Of a stretch of 64,000 bases of DNA, positions 45,565 through 54,258 are shown piece by piece. The DNA is from Ignavibacteria bacterium (GTDB lineage Bacteria; Bacteroidota; Ignavibacteria; Tepidaquicellales; Tepidaquicellaceae): the NCBI GenBank assembly GCA_016716125.1, contig JADJWZ010000040.1, forward strand, positions 120,680-184,679. Direction: 5' to 3'. The notes beneath the pieces are model-generated. The model was not told the DNA's origin. It searched no databases and worked only from the letters and a program-made list of their open reading frames with translations. Position 1 is the stretch's first letter. Each line of letters begins with the position of its first letter. The translations under genes and the position numbers were made by a program.

Positions 45565-46503
45565 TTATTCTAATTCCAAATATTTTACTTTTGGATAGTT
45601 TACTTTTCCATACCAACGCATAACAAATAAGGCAAGAATTAATATTGGAATTATTAATATACTTCCTTCAGGTCCGAACTCTCCTCCGGTTAAATATTCC
45701 TGATTTGAGATAATGGTTTGGTTTATCACCGTTGCTTTTTTATGACCACTTGCAGCAAATCCAAAAATGGGTCCTTGAAAGAAATTCCATCCAATATGCA
45801 TACCAATAGACAGCCATAACATTTTTGTAGCCAGATATCCAAAAATGCGTAAATATCCAAACAAAACTATAATAGAGGATGACAGTAGACTTGCATTTGG
45901 ATTAGCTGAGTGAATTATTCCGTAAATAATGCAGGAGATGACTACCGCGGTTTTTATACCTAATCCGTCCGACATATTTTGTAAAAGATACCCTCTGAAA
46001 ACAAGTTCTTCCCAATATCCCACGAATATATATTCCAAAAAAAACAATAAAATTGAGCCTATGGATACAACGCTCATAAATTGAACAAAATTAAAAGATG
46101 ATTCTGCTAATGTATTTGAATTGTCAAAATTAAAGCTATTAAACTCTAAAAGTCCCAGACCTATCATTGCGATAAAAAATAAAGCGGCCATAAAACCGCT
46201 TAAAAAAAAGCCAAATATAATATCTTGAAAACTTTTTTTACTTACTTTTAGCCCCAAAGAAACAAAAGATCGTTTGTCTAATATTTTTCTTGCTAATGGA
46301 ACTGTAATAGAAGCACCAAGAGCTAAGACTGAAACAATAATCAAGCTGTAATCTTGAACGTACTCTTTTTTTGTAATGTCGCCTAAAAGAGGTTTGAATA
46401 AAAATATTATCAATGAAAATGCCAGGAAAGTGAAAAGAAAAATCAAAATTCTCCATCCGGCGCGAAGTCTTCTCTCACTTGAATTAATAAAAATATTTTT
46501 CAT
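45565..46503 (-). CDS. CPBP-family intramembrane protease
   Basis: A 312-residue membrane protein with about eight helices. It carries the three CPBP (Abi/CAAX-like) motifs: EExxxR as EELVFR (165-170), 'GIIHSANPNA' with His198, and 'GMHIGWNFF' with His236 and Asn240. These form the metal-dependent site of the family. Members act in membrane protein processing or self-immunity to peptides. It starts with ATG at 46503 and its 3' side faces the 119-bp repeat. Confidence 0.9.
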   Translation of the reverse strand: MKNIFINSSERRLRAGWRILIFLFTFLAFSLIIFLFKPLLGDITKKEYVQDYSLIIVSVLALGASITVPLARKILDKRSFVSLGLKVSKKSFQDIIFGFFLSGFMAALFFIAMIGLGLLEFNSFNFDNSNTLAESSFNFVQFMSVVSIGSILLFFLEYIFVGYWEELVFRGYLLQNMSDGLGIKTAVVISCIIYGIIHSANPNASLLSSSIIVLFGYLRIFGYLATKMLWLSIGMHIGWNFFQGPIFGFAASGHKKATVINQTIISNQEYLTGGEFGPEGSILIIPILILALFVMRWYGKVNYPKVKYLELE

Positions 46504-46701
46504 TTTTTAAATTATTTGGTTATGTATAAAGACTATACAAAATAAGAAAAGGTTTCTGATTTTTAAAATTATTGCAAAAATTAAATACCCGTAACAAACA
46601 TACAAATACATGCAATAATATGAAAAGCTAGATTTCAGTATTACGAAAATCCACTTTTGCAGGAAATTTAACATGATCTTGTCGATCGGGGACTGAGTTA
46701 G

Positions 46702-46887
46702 ATCAATTTAATCCGCTTTCTTTTTGAAAGACCAAAAGAAACCCGTGTCAAGAATCAAATTAAAGCAATGCTTAGTTTTTATGGCATTGAAAAGACAAAT
46801 GAAGATTGCAAAAAGAGCTGGACAAAAAAACACATAAAATATTTTTTCGCCGTCGGTAAATTAACAAAGGGCTCACTTTCAATTTGA
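46702..46887 (+). pseudogene. IS110-type transposase internal fragment
   Basis: Translation gives 'FERPKETRVKNQIKAMLSFYGIEKTN' and 'KSWTKKHIKYFFAVGK', equivalent to 'VKKQTRCKNQIKSVLNFFGI' and 'HWSKAYIQWLKSL' of the IS110-type element at 62 kb. It has no start and lacks both ends. It lies just upstream of another IS110 fragment. Confidence 0.65.
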
Positions 46888-46962
46888 GTTAGTACGAATT
46901 AATTTCGTAGTAATACGATTTTTTCGTAGAAAAATGAACTTCTTAACTGAAAGGAACCCTTT
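46866..46962 (+). promoter_or_regulatory. IS110 left-end hairpin before transposase start
   Basis: AAAGGG-CTC at 46866-46874 can pair with GGAACCCTTT at 46953-46962, directly before the ATG at 46963. The design resembles the AAGCCTC/GAGGCTT hairpin of the element at 62 kb and would hide the ribosome site in long read-through transcripts. Confidence 0.4.
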
Positions 46963-47501
46963 ATGAAACAAATTACAGAAAATGAAATTTACAAGCACTA
47001 CATTGATGTAGACTGGTCAAAGGTTAATTTTGCAATGGCTTCAATCCGCGACAGCGAAACAAAATTTAAAGTGGTTGAACATCCGCCTGACATAAAGATA
47101 TTAAAGGATTGTCTTAAACAACTTCCCGGAAAAAAGATTTTAACAATTGAAGAAACTACGTCAGCACAATGGCTTTATGTGAACTTAAAGACTATGTTGA
47201 TAAAATTTTGATATGCGAACCTCATCAATTAAATTATTACAAACCGGTCCGAAGAATGATAAGATCGATTCTGTAAAGTTATGTACACTACTGCGAAACG
47301 GATCTTTAAAGGAAGTATATCATACTACAGATGAATTGTATAAGCTGAGAAAACTGGTAAGTGTTTATGAAGATTTCTTGAACGCATCAGTTAGATTGAA
47401 GAATCAACGCTCTTCAATGTTTCTCTCGGAAGGAAAGGATCATAAAAAGGAAAAAATTCTGACGGGTAATACAATTAACAAGTTCATTGTCGCCCTTGTT
47501 T
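46963..47501 (+). pseudogene. IS110-type transposase N-terminal part, frameshifted
   Basis: Two frames (46963-47211 and from 47213) together give the RuvC-like DEDD domain: 'YIDVDWSKVNFAMASI' (first Asp), 'ILTIEETTSAQWLYV' (Glu), 'NDKIDSVKLCTLLRNG' (Asp pair). At least one frameshift near 47200 separates them, and the downstream part runs into the 119-bp repeat. The C-terminal serine domain is absent. Inactive. Confidence 0.75.
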
Positions 47502-47620
47502 GTGTTCCTGAGCGAAGCGAATGTCACCAACAAGCAGTATGATTGCCGTTGGTGGCCAAAAAGTTTGCAATAAGGCTAATGAACATTTTATAATTTTAGA
47601 TCGCAAACTTTTTGGAACAC
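47502..47620. repeat. 119-bp palindromic repeat, copy B
   Basis: Same length, outer arms (GTGTTCC, GGAACAC) and inner hairpins as 45364-45482, including TTGCCGTTGGTGGCCAAAAA. It sits at the end of a decayed IS110 fragment. The flanking TCGCC..TTGTT on the left and GTGGCGGAGAA on the right are also shared between copies. Confidence 0.8.
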
Positions 47621-47669
47621 AAACTGTGGCGGAGAAATAAATTTTAAATTATAAATTGTAAATGAAAAA

Positions 47670-49225
47670 TTATTTTAATAGAACCATACGCTTTGTTTCC
47701 GAAAATTCACCCGCTTCCAATTTGTAGAAATAAACTCCGCTCGCAAAACCTCTCCCGTCAAACTCCACCGAATAATATCCCGCATTCTGTTTATCATATA
47801 CAAGTGAAGCGACTTCATTCCCAAGCACATCATACACTTTCAACTTTGCAAAACTCGTAACTCGTAACTCGTAACTTATAACTGTTTTTGGGTTGAATGG
47901 ATTAGGATAATTTTGTGATAGAGAAAATTTTTCCGGATTAATATTTATATCGGAATTAGAGGTAAGAATAGAATATTTTACTAACTGAATAGAACTACCT
48001 ATAGTTATTCCATAACCTGTTCCGGAAATATAAATGTTTTCATTATTATCGGTTAAAATTTTATTCGGTATGAAAGAAGTGTCATTTGGGTCAATGAAAC
48101 TATTACTCCAAAACAATGAACCCTCATCATCATAAACAAATGTGTAGTATCCATTTGTACCGGATACTCTTGCAGCTATATATGTTTTCCCGTTATCTCC
48201 AAAACATGCATCTTTAATATAATATCCATTTTGCAATTGAGTTGTCCAGAGAATATTACCGGAAGGATCAATCTGGGAAATATAATTCGATAATCCTGAG
48301 ATAGATCCTGAACACATTAAATTCCCCACTGAATCTGTTCCTGTGTAATCTGAAGGTAGTGATGATTGAAACCATATCAAATCACCAAATGAATTTAGTT
48401 TCAATATTCCACCATTGGATCCTATGAAGATATTCGAAATTCGATCTGTCGTTATAGATAAAGGAATTCGATTAATAAAATTTTTAGTCCAAATTCTATT
48501 CCCTGAAGAGTCTAATTTAACTACTGCAGTTTCATTATTAAATCCAGGATTTGTTACATTTGCAACGGCAATAATAATATTTCCAGAGCTGTCAATTGTC
48601 ATATATGGTATTGGAGCGTAATCTCCTAAGACATAATTTGAATAACCGCAATACTGTCTTTCCCATATGGAATTCCCATTAAGGTCATATTTTATAGTTG
48701 TCCATTTGAAATTACAGTTAGTTGAATCCCCATAAGAATTAGCTCCGGATACATAAAGATATTTATTTTTATATACAGCAATATTATAAGCACGATCTCT
48801 AAAACCCATAGGATTATCAAAAGATCTGAACCAAATACTATCTCCATCCGAATTATATTTTATTGTAATGAAATCAAAATTAAACGGATTAACCCATCCC
48901 TCTCCGGTTACATAAACATTGCCCGAGTCATCTGTTGCTAATGCATAAGGTTGAAAACTTGAAAAAACAAAAGGGATTGAGAAAGTCCTGTCCCAAAGTA
49001 GATTACCACTGCTATTAAATTTTAAAGTTAGGAAATCTCCATTCATTCTTCCAATTAAAAAATATTACCTATATTATCAACAGTCATGTTAATAGGATAT
49101 CCTTGGTCGCTGTTAGAATTACTGTATCTCGAACTCCATTCCAAAGAATACTGTGAGTAGCTTCTTTCAGAATAAACCAAAGTCATCAATACTAAGATCA
49201 ATATTTTACTTTTAATCAAAAACAC
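47670..49225 (-). pseudogene. SBBP-like secreted protein with T9SS domain, start frameshifted
   Basis: The main open frame (47670-49046, 458 codons) begins inside a repeat ('MNGDFLTLKFNSSG'). Upstream, in another frame from a GTG at 49225, is a signal peptide ('SKILILVLMTLVYSERSYSQ') and 'GYPINMTVDNIGNIF'. Adding one T in the run near 49054 joins them as '...NIGNIFLIGRMNGDF'. The full protein is about 518 residues: signal, SBBP-type propeller repeats and a T9SS domain ('LSQNYPNPFNPKT', about the last 85 residues). Confidence 0.78.
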
Positions 49226-49279
49226 TTCTACTAATTATAAATTTGTAAATTAGATTGCTTCGCTCCGCTCGCAACATTA

Positions 49280-51346
49280 TTATTTTAATAAAATCATCCG
49301 CTTAGTCTCAGCAAAATCCCCCGCTTCCATCTTATAAAAATATACCCCGCTCGCAAAACCGCTTCCGTCAAATTCAATATTATAAGTTCCTGCATTCTGT
49401 TTCATACCAACCAGCGCAGCGATCTCAATTCCCAGCACGTCATAAACTTTAAGCGATACGTAACCTGCAGCTGGTAATTTGTAATTGATTTTTGTGACGG
49501 GGTTAAAGGGATTGGGATAGTTTTGAGAAAGGTAATGTCCGTCGGGAATTTCAGTTTCGTTTTCCGTGACAGACACGATAACTCTGTAATATTTTGCAAT
49601 CATTCCGGCATATCCAACACCCCAGCCGACATTCTCTGAAACCCAGTGCATGGCGTAAAAGACTGAAGGCGCATCCGGCTGGTAATTCCAGTGATCTCCG
49701 CCGTCCGTAGTTTTAATTAATCTAACACCGAATCCGGAGATCCATCCGGTCTGATCGGATAAAAAATACATTGAAAACATTCTTTCATCAGATCCATTGC
49801 TTTGATAAAACCAGTTCTGTCCGCCGTTTGTAGTATGTGAGATTCGCTGATCACTTATGATCCAGCCTGTATTCGGAGATGAAAAAAACAAATTAATTCC
49901 TGCCAATGTGGGAGAAAACGGGATCCAGTTAAATCCTCCGTCTGTCGACTTTAGTGAATTGTATGGTTCACCTGTAATGAATGCGCTTGTTGGTGAAGAG
50001 CAAGAGACTGAACTGAAATGATTTATCTGACCGGGTATGGAATGCCAGTTTGTTCCTCCGTTAGTAGTGGTCATTATCAAACCTCCAAAACCAACAGCGA
50101 TCCCTGAATCCCTGGAGCTAAAAGAAATCGATGTAAAATAATACGGCGTTGTTACAGCTTGCGATGTCCATGTCTGTCCGCCATCGGTGGTTTTATAAAG
50201 TGTCCTGTACCCCGCAACATACCCAAGTGATTCATCATGGAAATACATTGATTGCACAGAATTCCCTGCAAAGTCATATTGCTGTATCCAGTCTTCTCCG
50301 CTGTTGGTGGTTTTGAAAAGAAGCTTTCCGCCGGCCCAGCCGGTATTTTCGGAGATGAATGTTACGGCATTGAAATTCTCATTCGTTATATTTCTGGTTT
50401 GAAGAACCCAGCTCGTACCCGAATCGGTTGATTTATATATCAGGCCATTTGATCCGACTGCCCATATTTTATTTGGAGCAATATAGTCTATAGCATTAAA
50501 TGAAATGTTGTCATCTGAGCCTAAAGTAATTACATTCCAGTTAATACCATTATTTGTTGTCTTTAATATTTTATTCTCATTTCCGGAAGCCCAGCCTGTG
50601 AAATGATCTGCAAATATGATAGACTCCAGATTGAAAGAAACTCCGGAGTTTTGTATGCTCCAGTTGATCCCGCCGTTTTTAGTACTGTACACATAGCCCG
50701 CGCCTGCTGAAATCCAGCCTGAGTCAGGAGATAAAAAAAATACTGAATAGAGAGCTCTTATATTACCTGATGTCTGAATTAACCAATCGACTCCGCCGTT
50801 TAATGTCTTTGCAATTGTGCCTCTTGTTCCCACTGTATATCCTGTAGATGAATTAATAAAGAATACGGAATACAAAGCATTACTAAGCGGTAAAGTATAA
50901 AGCGACCATGAGGAACCTCCGTTTGTGGTTCTGACTATATTACATGAATCACCTGCAGCCCATCCGGTTTGAGAATCAATAAAATACACAGAGCGAAAAC
51001 GGGTTATTATTCCTGAATTCTGTTCTGTCCAGCTATCACCTGAGTTGACTGTTTTGAAAATCTTTCCCGAGTCACCAACCGCCCATCCAATATCTGCTGA
51101 AGCAAAGTGAATTGAAAACAGTGAAATATTTGCCGGAGAAAATTGAGTGCGCCAGTCATCTCCGCCGTCAGTTGTTTTCAATATATTATTACCGCCGATT
51201 GTCCAGCCGGTATTTTCATTAACAAAATGAACTGAATAAAGAGTGTGAGTGGTAGTGTTTGTATTCTGAAATACCCAATTAGTTTGTGAGCAAAGATTGT
51301 CAACCGAAACACAAATAAGAATTAATATTAATATAAGATTTTTCAT
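49280..51346 (-). CDS. YCF48-like propeller with T9SS sorting domain
   Basis: A 688-residue secreted protein with a signal peptide (1-20, 'DNLCSQ'). About thirteen repeats of roughly 43 residues match the YCF48/BNR type, each with 'S..F.....GW..G..G.I..T.NGG..W' (for example 'TTDGGDDW', 'TTNGGSSW'). The T9SS type A domain begins 'LSQNYPNPFNPVT' near 603. It is followed on the same strand by the cargo gene at 47670. The paralog at 51358 lies 11 bases upstream, so they likely form one transcript. Related in repeat type to the GC-rich gene at 23740. Confidence 0.88.
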   Translation of the reverse strand: MKNLILILILICVSVDNLCSQTNWVFQNTNTTTHTLYSVHFVNENTGWTIGGNNILKTTDGGDDWRTQFSPANISLFSIHFASADIGWAVGDSGKIFKTVNSGDSWTEQNSGIITRFRSVYFIDSQTGWAAGDSCNIVRTTNGGSSWSLYTLPLSNALYSVFFINSSTGYTVGTRGTIAKTLNGGVDWLIQTSGNIRALYSVFFLSPDSGWISAGAGYVYSTKNGGINWSIQNSGVSFNLESIIFADHFTGWASGNENKILKTTNNGINWNVITLGSDDNISFNAIDYIAPNKIWAVGSNGLIYKSTDSGTSWVLQTRNITNENFNAVTFISENTGWAGGKLLFKTTNSGEDWIQQYDFAGNSVQSMYFHDESLGYVAGYRTLYKTTDGGQTWTSQAVTTPYYFTSISFSSRDSGIAVGFGGLIMTTTNGGTNWHSIPGQINHFSSVSCSSPTSAFITGEPYNSLKSTDGGFNWIPFSPTLAGINLFFSSPNTGWIISDQRISHTTNGGQNWFYQSNGSDERMFSMYFLSDQTGWISGFGVRLIKTTDGGDHWNYQPDAPSVFYAMHWVSENVGWGVGYAGMIAKYYRVIVSVTENETEIPDGHYLSQNYPNPFNPVTKINYKLPAAGYVSLKVYDVLGIEIAALVGMKQNAGTYNIEFDGSGFASGVYFYKMEAGDFAETKRMILLK

Positions 51347-51357
51347 AAGACATAAAA

Positions 51358-53463
51358 TTATTTTATCAGTAACATTTTTTTTGTATCTGAAAAATCATTA
51401 ATTGAAAGTTTGTAATAATATATGCCGCTCGAAAAATTGCTTCCGTTAAACTCAATATTATAACTTCCTGCATTTTGTTTTTCATTAACTAATGATGCAA
51501 CTTCATTTCCCAATACATTATAAACTTTAAGATTAACGTAACCGGTAACCCGAACCTTGTAACTGATATTAGTAACCGGGTTGAAAGGATTCGGGAAATT
51601 TTGAAATAACGTATGTTCTCCGGGAAGAGAAATTACATCTCCGCTTTGTGAAACAATTCTTGCATCATACTTTACTATAGTACCTGCATAGCCAACTCCC
51701 CAGCCGAGATATTCAGAAGTAAAAAACAATGAGGAAAATCCTGTGACAGGTATGTCAGTCTGTAAGAACCAATTGGTTCCGCCGTTTGAAGTCTTGATCA
51801 CGCACGATCCGCCTGCAGCCCAGCCGTCCTCTGCAGTAGTAAACTTTACTGTAGATAAATAATTTGTTACTCCGCTTTCCTGACGGAGCCAGTCATTACC
51901 TCCGTTCGTGGTACGAACGACCTGACCTGATGAACCTACAGCCCATCCTGTTTCCGCAGATATGAAACTGACTGATTCAAAGCCGCCGGTCTCGTTCCAT
52001 TGATTTGTCCAGGTAATGCCGGAATTTGTAGTCTTTAATATCATTGACAGCGATGCAAGTATCCAACCTGTAGTTTCATTTACAAAGGAAACACAATTCA
52101 TATGTGAAAATCCAAAGAACTGCCGGACCCAGTTATCTCCGCCGTTAATTGTCTTGTACATAACTCCATTTGATCCGACTATCCATCCCATTGAAGGAGA
52201 GCCGAACGAAATGGAATTCAGCCCTGATTCCGGCAATGTCTGAAAAGTCCAATTGTCACCGCCGTTCGTAGTTCGGTATACTCTGTTACCCGAAACTCCG
52301 TAACCTGTTGTCGGAGAAATAAAATCTGATGATTCAATTCTATAAGGATAATTCGAAAGTTGCTGTATCCAGTTGTCACCGCCGTTAGTAGTTTTAAATA
52401 TATCGTAACCAAGAGCCCATCCTGTATTATCATCGACAAAATTTACCGAGTAAAAATCATACAGAGATCCGGAACGGATGTTTATCCAGTTTACACCGCC
52501 GTCTGTTGTTTTAAGAATTATACCGTTTCTTCCGACTGCAAAACCGGACATAGAAGAATTCATGCTGATCGAGTACAGATAAAATTCACTTGAATCAGAT
52601 TGTGAGAACCAGTTCAAACCGCGGTCAGTTGTTTTCAGAATTGTTTGTCCGAATGGTGAACCTCCGGCAATAAAGCCGGTGTCACGCGAAGTAAATTGTA
52701 TTGAAGAAAGTCCGGAAGTGTTGTAGTTTCCAAAGAGAAGGCTCCAGTTAGCTCCTCCGTCAAGCGTGCTGTATATTGCTCCGGATAAAGATGACGTACC
52801 ACTCCCGACTGCCCAGCCGGTATCTGCATTTTCAAAATATACTGAATTCAAATTTCCCGAAATGTATTCTTCATTTGCATTCCAGTTCTGACCGCCGTTT
52901 GTTGTTCTTAAAGCTGTTCCTGAGCCTACTGCCCAGCCGGTCGACTCTGTCAGAAATTGTATATCATTAAGATCATTGATGACACCGGTGTTTTGCTCAG
53001 CCCAGTTAATCCCGCCGTTAGTAGTCTTTAATATTTTTCCTGCTGTACCCGTAGTCCAGCCTGTTTCCGGATTGATAAAATGAATCGATGTTAAGTATGA
53101 AGTGACAATTGTAGTTTGAATAGTCCAGTTATCTCCGCCGTTTGTTGTCTTAATGATCTTTCCTGAATCACCGCAAGCCCATCCTAAAGTTGCTGAAGTA
53201 AAATAAAGTGAGTTAACAATATTGATATCTGAAATACTCAGAACTGCCCAGTTCAAACCTCCGTCAGTGGTTTTTATAATAACTTTTTCACCGCCTGAAT
53301 AACCGGTATTCTCATTAATGAATTGAACAGAAGTCAGTGTCTTTGGAGTTGGATCAGGAGACTGCATCTGCCAGAGCGGCTGTGCGGAAAGTGTACCGGC
53401 AGAAATAAATAACAGCGGCCGGCAGAAAAACATTAAGACATTATTTAATTTTCCTCTATTCAT
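51358..53463 (-). CDS. YCF48-like propeller with T9SS sorting domain, paralog
   Basis: A 701-residue protein read from the ATG at 53463; the longer frame to 53505 adds 14 residues before an ordinary signal peptide ('MFFCRPLLFISAGTLSAQ') and is unlikely. The repeats are of the same YCF48 type as the downstream gene, with 'TTNGGDNW' and 'TTDGGVNW' signatures. The sorting domain starts 'LFQNFPNPFNPVT'. The tandem arrangement with its paralog suggests duplication. Confidence 0.87.
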   Translation of the reverse strand: MNRGKLNNVLMFFCRPLLFISAGTLSAQPLWQMQSPDPTPKTLTSVQFINENTGYSGGEKVIIKTTDGGLNWAVLSISDINIVNSLYFTSATLGWACGDSGKIIKTTNGGDNWTIQTTIVTSYLTSIHFINPETGWTTGTAGKILKTTNGGINWAEQNTGVINDLNDIQFLTESTGWAVGSGTALRTTNGGQNWNANEEYISGNLNSVYFENADTGWAVGSGTSSLSGAIYSTLDGGANWSLLFGNYNTSGLSSIQFTSRDTGFIAGGSPFGQTILKTTDRGLNWFSQSDSSEFYLYSISMNSSMSGFAVGRNGIILKTTDGGVNWINIRSGSLYDFYSVNFVDDNTGWALGYDIFKTTNGGDNWIQQLSNYPYRIESSDFISPTTGYGVSGNRVYRTTNGGDNWTFQTLPESGLNSISFGSPSMGWIVGSNGVMYKTINGGDNWVRQFFGFSHMNCVSFVNETTGWILASLSMILKTTNSGITWTNQWNETGGFESVSFISAETGWAVGSSGQVVRTTNGGNDWLRQESGVTNYLSTVKFTTAEDGWAAGGSCVIKTSNGGTNWFLQTDIPVTGFSSLFFTSEYLGWGVGYAGTIVKYDARIVSQSGDVISLPGEHTLFQNFPNPFNPVTNISYKVRVTGYVNLKVYNVLGNEVASLVNEKQNAGSYNIEFNGSNFSSGIYYYKLSINDFSDTKKMLLIK

Positions 53464-53672
53464 ATTTTTCTCTAAACAAAGTAAATGTATAATTTCAAAA
53501 ATCAATCTTCAAATCATTTTAAAATGAAAAACTTGTCTGAAATTTTTTTGAAAGAATGCAGCAAAAATTCTAATGCATGAAAAAGTTTTCAGAGATCAGT
53601 TATCTAAAGAATAGAAGGAATAAATCCCAATGCTCTATGCCAAATCTCTTTTCAATTTCCTGATGAATTTAT

Positions 53673-53680
53673 TATCTTTG
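53673..53680 (+). promoter_or_regulatory. -7 box candidate
   Basis: TATCTTTG fits the TAnnTTTG box and lies 53 bases before the ATG at 53733 of the frameshifted 2TM gene. Confidence 0.35.
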
Positions 53681-53732
53681 AAAAAAAATTAAATCTGACG
53701 ACCGGCAATTCTCATTACGCCGACGCAAGTAA

Positions 53733-54036
53733 ATGAGTCAAAGCTCTTTAAGGTTTCTACACAAATTTATTCATTTACATTGTTGTAAATATTTTTCTTT
53801 TAAAAATAAATCTCAATACTTCACCCGGAAATTTATGGTTTCTCAGGGTTGTGTTTGGATGGGGGATCGGAATTGCCTTTCAGGCGTTTTCGGTATTCGG
53901 AAAAAATGCAGTCCTCGACACTGACCGGGAAGAATTAATGGAAATTATTAACTCAGTGGGGGACCATTTTTACTTAAACAGGGACAATAAATTATTTTTG
54001 AAAAAAAAAAGAGTTTGTTTTTATTTAAAATTATAA
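53733..54036 (+). pseudogene. 2TM-domain protein, frameshifted
   Basis: The frame from 53752 to 54036 reads 'GFYTNLFIYIVVNIFLLKIN' and 'LWFLRVVFGWGIGIAFQAFSVFG', matching the 2TM domain (PF13239 type), a pair of short membrane helices with a 'GWGIG...H/QA.SVFG' second helix. The only ATG (53733) is in another frame, so a small indel near 53750 has broken it. The C-terminal tail is unlike the usual charged end. Confidence 0.55.
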
Positions 54037-54258
54037 TTCTTATCTTTAGCAAAACAATTTTAATAAAATAAAAGAAAGGGATCAGCTAGGGAATTATATA
54101 CTACAATTTAATAGATTTTCAGGCTTTCAAATTCTTTACAATTAAAGGAGTCCGGAAATTAGTTAATACACTTCATAGTCCTTTACCTGAGCTGCCCGAT
54201 CCAATTAAAACCAATATTTATAATTAACATCTTTATTAATTAAACCAAAAAAAAAATT

